Positions 58,597 to 64,000 of a stretch of DNA of 64,000 nt are shown piece by piece. Position numbers and translations under genes: made by a program. The notes under the pieces are model-generated. The model had not been told where the DNA came from, did not search any database, and saw only the letters and a program-made list of their open reading frames with translations. Within the stretch, counting starts at the first letter, position 1. Each line of letters starts with the position of its first letter. The stretch is taken from positions 1-64,000 of the forward strand of contig NZ_CP013259.1 in NCBI RefSeq assembly GCF_001700895.1, given 5' to 3'. Source of the DNA: Buchnera aphidicola (Diuraphis noxia). Its GTDB lineage: Bacteria; Pseudomonadota; Gammaproteobacteria; Enterobacterales; Enterobacteriaceae.

Positions 58597-60429
58597 TTAA
58601 TCATCTAAAAAACTACGCAAAACTTCTGATCTACTTGGATGACGTAGTTTTCTAAGAGCTTTTGCTTCTATTTGACGTATTCTTTCTCGAGTAACATCAA
58701 ATTGTTTTCCAACTTCTTCTAGAGTATGATCAGTATTCATATCAATGCCAAATCGCATCCGTAGTACCTTTGCTTCACGAGCAGTTAAACCCGATAAAAC
58801 ATCATGTGTTGCTGATCGTAAACTTTCAGATGTTGCAGAATCTAATGGTAATTCTAGAGAGGTATCTTCAATAAAATCACCTAAATGTGAATCATCATCG
58901 TCTCCGATAGGAGTTTCCATAGATATTGGTTCTTTAGCTATTTTTAAAACTTTTCTAATTTTGTCTTCTGGAATAAGCATTTTTTCAGATAGTTCTTCTG
59001 GAGTTGGTTCTCGACCGATTTCTTGTAACATTTGTCTAGAAATACGATTTAGTTTATTAATAGTTTCTATCATATGAACTGGAATACGAATAGTACGAGC
59101 TTGATCAGCAATAGATCTAGTAATAGCTTGTCGAATCCACCAAGTTGCATATGTTGAAAATTTATAACCACGACGATATTCAAATTTATCTACTGCTTTC
59201 ATTAAACCAATATTTCCTTCTTGAATTAAGTCTAAAAATTGTAATCCTCTATTCGTATATTTTTTTGCAATAGAAATCACTAATCTTAAATTAGCTTCTA
59301 CCATTTCTTTTTTTGCTCTTTTAGCTTTGGCTTCACCAATGACCATTCTTTTATTAATATCTTTAACTTGTTCAATTGTTAAACCTGTTTCTTGTTCTAT
59401 GTCTATTAATTTTTGTATACTAATAAAAACCGCTTCTTTTATTTTTTTTAAATTGTTAGACCATGGTTGATCTGTATTTTGTTCTTTTATGAACCAATGG
59501 TAATTAATTTTTTTTTCTGGAAAAATTTTAATAAATATTTTTTTTGGCATTTTGCATTCTTCAATACATAATTTCATGATTATTCTTTCTTGTGTTCTAA
59601 CACGTTCCATCATATTTCGCATATTATTAACTAAATGATCAAATTGTTTTGGAACTAATCGAAATTGTTTAAACACTTCTGAAAGATTGTAAATTTCTAA
59701 TAAAGAATCTTTATGTGTTCTATTTTTTTTCTTAATTATTTCATTAGTGTTATTATATTGTTTTCGTAATTCAGAAAATTTTTCGTTTGCTAATTCTGGA
59801 TCAACACTGTGATCATCTTCATTTTCTGTTTGATTATTTTCTTCATCATTATTTTGTAATTCATCTAGAATTTCTGAACCTATATTAATAGTTACAGGGG
59901 AATAAATCTCTTCTACACTAGGATCTACAAATCCTGTTATTATATCAGATAATCGTATTTCACCAGTTTTAATACGATCGTATTGTTCAAGCAGATAAGT
60001 TATGGCTTCTGGATATTCTGATACTGAGCATTGAACTTGATTTATGCCTTCTTCAATACGTTTAGCTATGTCTATTTCTCCTTCTCGTGTTAATAGTTCT
60101 ACAGTACCCATTTCTCGCATATACATTCGCACAGGATCCGTTGTTCGTCCTAATTCTGATTCTACACTAGATAAAACTTGTGTTGCTGCTTCAACCGCAT
60201 CTTCATCTGTGTCTGATTGTATTTCATTTAAAATCAAATCATCAGCATCAGGCGCTTCTTCAACCACTGGAATTCCCATGTCATTAATCATCTGAATAAT
60301 GTCATCAATTTGTTCAGAATCAATAATGTCTTCTGGCAGATGATCATTAACTTCAGCATAGGTTAAATAGCCTTGTTCTTTACCATGATTAACAAGTAGC
60401 TTAAGTTGTGATTGTGGATTTTGATCCAT
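58597..60429 (-). CDS. rpoD: RNA polymerase primary sigma factor sigma-70
   Basis: RpoD is the housekeeping sigma factor. The 610-residue product (E. coli 613) starts [27 protein letters not shown] with region 1.1. Region 1.2 has [21 protein letters not shown] near 97, and region 2 [20 protein letters not shown] with the -10 recognition residues. Region 4.2 [20 protein letters not shown] recognises the -35 box. The non-conserved region between 1.2 and 2 is present but diverged. It ends the rpsU-dnaG-rpoD operon. Confidence 0.98.
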   Translation of the reverse strand: MDQNPQSQLKLLVNHGKEQGYLTYAEVNDHLPEDIIDSEQIDDIIQMINDMGIPVVEEAPDADDLILNEIQSDTDEDAVEAATQVLSSVESELGRTTDPVRMYMREMGTVELLTREGEIDIAKRIEEGINQVQCSVSEYPEAITYLLEQYDRIKTGEIRLSDIITGFVDPSVEEIYSPVTINIGSEILDELQNNDEENNQTENEDDHSVDPELANEKFSELRKQYNNTNEIIKKKNRTHKDSLLEIYNLSEVFKQFRLVPKQFDHLVNNMRNMMERVRTQERIIMKLCIEECKMPKKIFIKIFPEKKINYHWFIKEQNTDQPWSNNLKKIKEAVFISIQKLIDIEQETGLTIEQVKDINKRMVIGEAKAKRAKKEMVEANLRLVISIAKKYTNRGLQFLDLIQEGNIGLMKAVDKFEYRRGYKFSTYATWWIRQAITRSIADQARTIRIPVHMIETINKLNRISRQMLQEIGREPTPEELSEKMLIPEDKIRKVLKIAKEPISMETPIGDDDDSHLGDFIEDTSLELPLDSATSESLRSATHDVLSGLTAREAKVLRMRFGIDMNTDHTLEEVGKQFDVTRERIRQIEAKALRKLRHPSRSEVLRSFLDD

Positions 60430-60517
60430 AAGACGATATCCAAATTCTATTAGTTTGATGAAAATTAATAATTTTTTAAATCTAAATTTAATATTAAAAA
60501 TTTTAATAAAAAATTAT

Positions 60518-62293
60518 TTAATTTTTTTGAGTATTATGTGTATTATTTTTTGAAAAATTTTTATTATTTGATAGTTTTTTATTAATAGACCAAATTTCTT
60601 TTTTTTCAGTCATAGTGAGTCCTATTGTTCTTTCTTGTGCAATAAGATATTCTTGTCTTTCTTCAAGAATTTTATCATATATATTAGTTAATAGATCTAA
60701 AAACATATTTTGAATTTCTTCTTGAACAATCATATGATCCCATCTAGATAACATTTTTAAAATATTATTGATGTTAGTGTTTCTATAAAATTCTAATATC
60801 TGACCTGTTTTAATTTTAGGATAATCTAAGCATATTTGTAATATTTCTAAAAAAATATATAAACCTTTTATTTTTATTTTTTTTAATTTTTTTATTGGAG
60901 GAGCTATTATAGCTAGATCAGGATTTTGTATAAGTAAAGCTATAAGAATTCTCATTGGAGTTCTTTTGATGTAAAATTCTGGTTTTTGTATTTTTTTAAT
61001 TTCTTGTTCATATAAAAATTTTTCAAATTGATTGTCATCTAAAATTCCTATCATTCTAGCTAGTTTTTGACGTAAATAAATGCGTATAGTATCACTAGCA
61101 ATAGTGTTTATTAAAGGTAAAGCACGTTTACTTAAGTAAAATTTATTGTCTATTGACGATAAATTAATATTTGTTAACATGTGTGTGAAAAAAAAATTTG
61201 ACATAGTTATTGCATTATCAATTCGGATTTGAAATTTTTCTTTACCTTCTTTTCTGATAATTGTATCAGGATCTTCATTATTAGGTAATAACATAAATTT
61301 TATAGTCTTTGCATCTGATATATATGGTAATGCTTTTTTTAAAGTATTCCAAGCTGCATTTTTTCCAGCTGTATCGCCATCATAACAACAGATAATTGTA
61401 TTGGTATTTTGAAAAAGAATTTGAATGTGTTCAATCGTTATAGAAGTACCTAAACAAGAAACTGCATAGTTGATATTATATTGCGTTAATGATATAACAT
61501 CAATATAGCCTTCCACAACTAATAGATATTTCGGTTTTGAGAATTTTTTTTTAACTTGATATAACCCATAAATTTGTTTTCTTTTACAAAAAATATCTGT
61601 TTCTTGAGAATTTAGATATTTTGGTAAAAAATTATTTATTGAACGTCCTCCAAACGCTATAATTCTACCATTTTGATCCTGTATTGGAAATGTTATACGT
61701 CCCTGAAAAACATCATATTTATATCCTTTTTTATTGATCGATAATATATTGTAAACTAATAAGTCTTCTTCTAATTTTTTATTTATATGTATTTTTTTAC
61801 AAAAAATATTCCAATTAAAACTAGCAAAACCAATTAAAAAAGTACTAATCATTGTGTTGTTAATATCTCTTTTAAATAAATATTCATTAGCTGAATTATC
61901 TAAAATAATATTTTTTTGATACAATTTGCATAATTGATTCATTAATAAATATAATTTTTGTTTTTTTACATAAAAAAAATTATCTTGTGTATTTTCAAAT
62001 GGTATTGTCATGCCGTGCATTATAGATAATTCTTCAATGCTTTCTATGAAGTTTAAACGTTCATAATTTATTAAAAAATCAATAGCATTTCCATGTGCAT
62101 AACATCCAAAACAATAATAAAATTGTTTTTCATAGCTAACAGTAAATGATGGAGTTTTTTCATTATGAAAAGGGCAGTGGGTTTGATAGTTTTTACCGCA
62201 TTTTTTCAGGATTAATCGTGATTTAATAAGTTCTACAATATCAGTTAGAGATAATAATTCATTAATAAAATATTTAGGTATTTTCCCAGTCAT
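60518..62293 (-). CDS. dnaG: DNA primase
   Basis: DnaG makes the RNA primers for replication. The 591-residue product (E. coli 581) has the N-terminal zinc ribbon [14 protein letters not shown] followed by [12 protein letters not shown] (about 40-67), the TOPRIM core with [24 protein letters not shown] and [10 protein letters not shown], and a C-terminal helicase-binding domain that is much less conserved. Loss of conservation in the DnaB-binding part is common. Order and strand match the E. coli macromolecular synthesis operon. Confidence 0.96.
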   Translation of the reverse strand: MTGKIPKYFINELLSLTDIVELIKSRLILKKCGKNYQTHCPFHNEKTPSFTVSYEKQFYYCFGCYAHGNAIDFLINYERLNFIESIEELSIMHGMTIPFENTQDNFFYVKKQKLYLLMNQLCKLYQKNIILDNSANEYLFKRDINNTMISTFLIGFASFNWNIFCKKIHINKKLEEDLLVYNILSINKKGYKYDVFQGRITFPIQDQNGRIIAFGGRSINNFLPKYLNSQETDIFCKRKQIYGLYQVKKKFSKPKYLLVVEGYIDVISLTQYNINYAVSCLGTSITIEHIQILFQNTNTIICCYDGDTAGKNAAWNTLKKALPYISDAKTIKFMLLPNNEDPDTIIRKEGKEKFQIRIDNAITMSNFFFTHMLTNINLSSIDNKFYLSKRALPLINTIASDTIRIYLRQKLARMIGILDDNQFEKFLYEQEIKKIQKPEFYIKRTPMRILIALLIQNPDLAIIAPPIKKLKKIKIKGLYIFLEILQICLDYPKIKTGQILEFYRNTNINNILKMLSRWDHMIVQEEIQNMFLDLLTNIYDKILEERQEYLIAQERTIGLTMTEKKEIWSINKKLSNNKNFSKNNTHNTQKN

Positions 62294-62320
62294 ATATTTT
62301 TAAATTATAAAAATTAGTTC

Positions 62321-62344
62321 CCGTTCTCATAAATAGAAGAACGG
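62321..62344 (-). terminator. rpsU-dnaG intercistronic hairpin
   Basis: CCGTTCT (62338-62344 on the minus strand reading) pairs with AGAACGG (62321-62327) over a 10-base loop. It lies 41 bases after rpsU and before dnaG. In E. coli a partial terminator (T1) at this junction keeps primase low while S21 is abundant. A T-run follows only after seven non-T bases, so termination would be weak, as expected of an attenuator. Confidence 0.6.
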
Positions 62345-62385
62345 TATTTTGGATTGTTTTTTGTGAATAAATATAATTAAAATAT

Positions 62386-62601
62386 CTAATACATTCGAAT
62401 ATGTCTTGCGTTTTCTCGTGTAAGTTTTTTTGCAAGACGTTTAATAGCAGACGCTTTTGCTCGTTTACGTTCAGTAGTAGGTTTTTCATAAAATTCTCTT
62501 CGACGAATTTCAGATAAAATTCCGGCTTTTTCGCAAGATCGTTTGAAACGACGAAGTGCTACATCAAAAGGTTCATTTTCACGTACTTTGATTACTGGCA
62601 T
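62386..62601 (-). CDS. rpsU: 30S ribosomal protein S21
   Basis: The 71-residue product matches E. coli S21 along its length: [37 protein letters not shown] and a basic tail ending in IRMY. S21 helps the 30S subunit recognise mRNA. GAGGT precedes the ATG at 62601. It is the first gene of the rpsU-dnaG-rpoD operon and is divergent from tsaD, as in E. coli. Confidence 0.98.
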   Translation of the reverse strand: MPVIKVRENEPFDVALRRFKRSCEKAGILSEIRRREFYEKPTTERKRAKASAIKRLAKKLTRENARHIRMY

Positions 62602-62842
62602 TTAATATTGACCTCAATATGTTTTTATAAAATAATACAAAATATTTATAAAAATTTTTAATAATGATTGATCCTATATCAATATATATTATCTTGTAAA
62701 GTATCATTTTTTTATTTTCTATCATCCAAGTAAATTTTTTGTTAATTTTTACAATAATTCAATATTTTGAGAATTACATGCACTTAAAAAAAGTGATTGA
62801 TATATATTTTTATTAAAAACTTGATTAGAAGAGATAAAAAAT

Positions 62843-63856
62843 ATGAAAGTATTAGGTATTGAAACTTCTTGTGATGATACAGGTGTAGCTATTTATGATA
62901 GTACAAAAGGAGTATTGGTAAATCAGGTATACAATCAAAATATATTAAATAATAAAAATGGTGGTATAATACCTGAATTAGCATCTCGTAAACATATGGA
63001 TTCTATAGTTTTTCTATTAAAAAAAATATTTAATATTACAAATATTAAAGATATTGATCTTATTGCGTATACTGCTGGACCTGGTTTAGTAAGTTCTTTA
63101 TTAGTCGGTGCTACTTTTGCATGTTCTTTAGGATTTTCTTTAAATATTCCAGTGGTTCCTATTAATCATATGGAAGGGCATCTTTTATCACCAATGTTAG
63201 GATATAAATCAATCAAATATCCATTCATTGGATTATTAGTATCAGGAAAACATACTCAAATTGTTGCTGTTCATGAACTAGGACAATATGAAATACTTGG
63301 AAATTGTTTAGATGATGCAGCAGGAGAGGCTTTTGATAAAGTTGCAAAACTGTTAGGTTTGAAATATCCTGGTGGTCCTGCATTATCTAAATTAGCATCT
63401 GATGGTGTTGAAAATTATTTTTATTTTCCTCGTCCTATGATACATCATTCTAATTTAAATTTTAGCTTTTCAGGATTAAAAACATGTGTAGCTAAAGTCA
63501 TTAAAAATTTTAAAACTGTACAAGATAAAGCAAATATTGCAAGATCTTTTGAGGATGCAGTCATAGATACATTATTAATTAAAACTAAAAAAGCATTAAA
63601 ATTAAAAAAATGGAAACATTTAGTTATAGCAGGTGGTGTTAGTGCAAATTCTCTCTTACGAAAACAAGCAGAACAAATGATTAAAAAAGATTTTAATGGA
63701 ACAGTTTCTTATGCAGGATTAGATCTATGTACAGATAATGCAGCGATGATTGCATATGTTGGTTTTTTACGATATAAAGAAGCAAAAAAACCTCAATTAG
63801 ATATTTTAGTAAAACCAAAATGGTCTATTATTGAACTATCTCCTATTGATAATTAA
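62843..63856 (+). CDS. tsaD: tRNA N6-adenosine threonylcarbamoyltransferase TsaD (YgjD)
   Basis: TsaD transfers the threonylcarbamoyl group to A37 of tRNAs reading ANN codons, such as the two tRNA-Thr in this window, together with TsaB and TsaE. The 337-residue length equals E. coli. It starts MKVLGIETSCDDTGVAIYD; the metal-binding HMEGH is at about residues 111-115, PGLVSSLLVG near 79, and the C-terminal TDNAAMIAYVG carries a metal-binding Asp. Its stop codon is 11 bases from that of the convergent ribB. Confidence 0.97.
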   Translation: MKVLGIETSCDDTGVAIYDSTKGVLVNQVYNQNILNNKNGGIIPELASRKHMDSIVFLLKKIFNITNIKDIDLIAYTAGPGLVSSLLVGATFACSLGFSLNIPVVPINHMEGHLLSPMLGYKSIKYPFIGLLVSGKHTQIVAVHELGQYEILGNCLDDAAGEAFDKVAKLLGLKYPGGPALSKLASDGVENYFYFPRPMIHHSNLNFSFSGLKTCVAKVIKNFKTVQDKANIARSFEDAVIDTLLIKTKKALKLKKWKHLVIAGGVSANSLLRKQAEQMIKKDFNGTVSYAGLDLCTDNAAMIAYVGFLRYKEAKKPQLDILVKPKWSIIELSPIDN

Positions 63857-63867
63857 TATTATTGAAA

Positions 63868-64000
63868 TTAACTATTATTAATAACAGTTTTTTTATTGCC
63901 CATATAAACGATTAAATCTTGTATAGTTAATATTTTTATTTTTTTATTTTGAGAAAATTTCATAATTTTTGATAAACGAGCCATAGTTCCATTTTTATTC
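63868..64000 (-). CDS. ribB: 3,4-dihydroxy-2-butanone 4-phosphate synthase, C-terminal part only
   Basis: The last 133 bases encode, on the minus strand, the final 44 residues of RibB and run off the window edge. NGTMARLSKIMKFSQ matches the DDGTMARAPECIEFA-type segment, and KILTIQDLIVYMGNKK matches the conserved end MALVTIEDLVAYRQ. RibB makes the four-carbon unit of riboflavin from ribulose-5-phosphate. The match is short but specific, and the frame ends cleanly at TAA. Confidence 0.85.
   Translation of the reverse strand, partial: NKNGTMARLSKIMKFSQNKKIKILTIQDLIVYMGNKKTVINNS

Noticed and set aside
62274..62489. 71-codon frame overlapping rpsU and the start of dnaG
   Set aside because: It is a shadow frame in the rpsU-dnaG junction. 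rpsU itself is fully supported and the hairpin there explains the spacing.

Overview
The window is a strongly AT-rich stretch (about three quarters A+T by eye) of a reduced gammaproteobacterial chromosome. The gene order is that of Escherichia coli with many genes cut out. It matches the start of the chromosome of Buchnera aphidicola, the obligate aphid endosymbiont, and every intact protein reads as an Enterobacterales-type ortholog. I see no insertion sequences, prophage, CRISPR arrays or transferred islands. Base 1 falls exactly on a perfect DnaA box upstream of mnmG, so the window probably opens at the replication origin.

Layout. 1-8812: mnmG and the full F1Fo ATP synthase operon atpBEFHAGDC (rsmG and atpI missing). 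8888-13854 (minus): gyrB, dnaN, dnaA (recF missing). 14306-18049: rpmH, rnpA, yidC, mnmE. 18074-20450: tRNA-Phe and the heat-shock operon groESL with a visible sigma-32 promoter. 20562-26375: epmB/efp head to head, dnaT-dnaC, rsmD, ftsY, rpoH. 26538-35892: glmS, glmU, yigL, the divergent metR/metE pair and purH. 36053-48497 (minus): hupA, then the secE-nusG-rplKAJL-rpoBC transcription and translation cluster. 48709-49060 (minus): tRNAs Thr-Gly-Tyr-Thr. 49153-51230: murB and metF. 51235-56504: a decaying arginine block, with argE and argC as relics and argB, argG, argH as open frames. 56637-58510: yibN, secB, cysE. 58597-62601 (minus): the rpsU-dnaG-rpoD macromolecular synthesis operon. 62843-64000: tsaD and the 3' end of ribB.

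How the genes work together. Most of the window is core information processing: replication initiation and priming (dnaA, dnaN, gyrB, dnaC, dnaT, dnaG), RNA polymerase and two sigma factors, ribosomal proteins, tRNA modification (mnmE with mnmG, tsaD), and EF-P with one of its modification enzymes. Secretion (yidC, ftsY, secB, secE), ATP synthesis and cell-wall precursors (glmS, glmU, murB) follow. Nutritional genes for methionine (metE, metF, metR), cysteine (cysE) and arginine fit a symbiont that feeds amino acids to its host.

The most notable result is in the 1.8 kb 'empty' region before argB. Reading it codon by codon shows an almost colinear argC pseudogene directly upstream of argB and a shorter argE relic on the opposite strand. 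The neighbouring argB frame is intact but has non-consensus residues at three conserved active-site positions, while argG and argH look normal. This suggests arginine synthesis caught in stepwise collapse, perhaps leaving only the citrulline-to-arginine steps. Secondary points are a GC-rich hairpin between atpC and gyrB, a 12-bp hairpin between atpE and atpF, a rplL-rpoB attenuator-like hairpin, tRNA genes without encoded CCA, and an unusual Leu in the RpoB rifampicin region.
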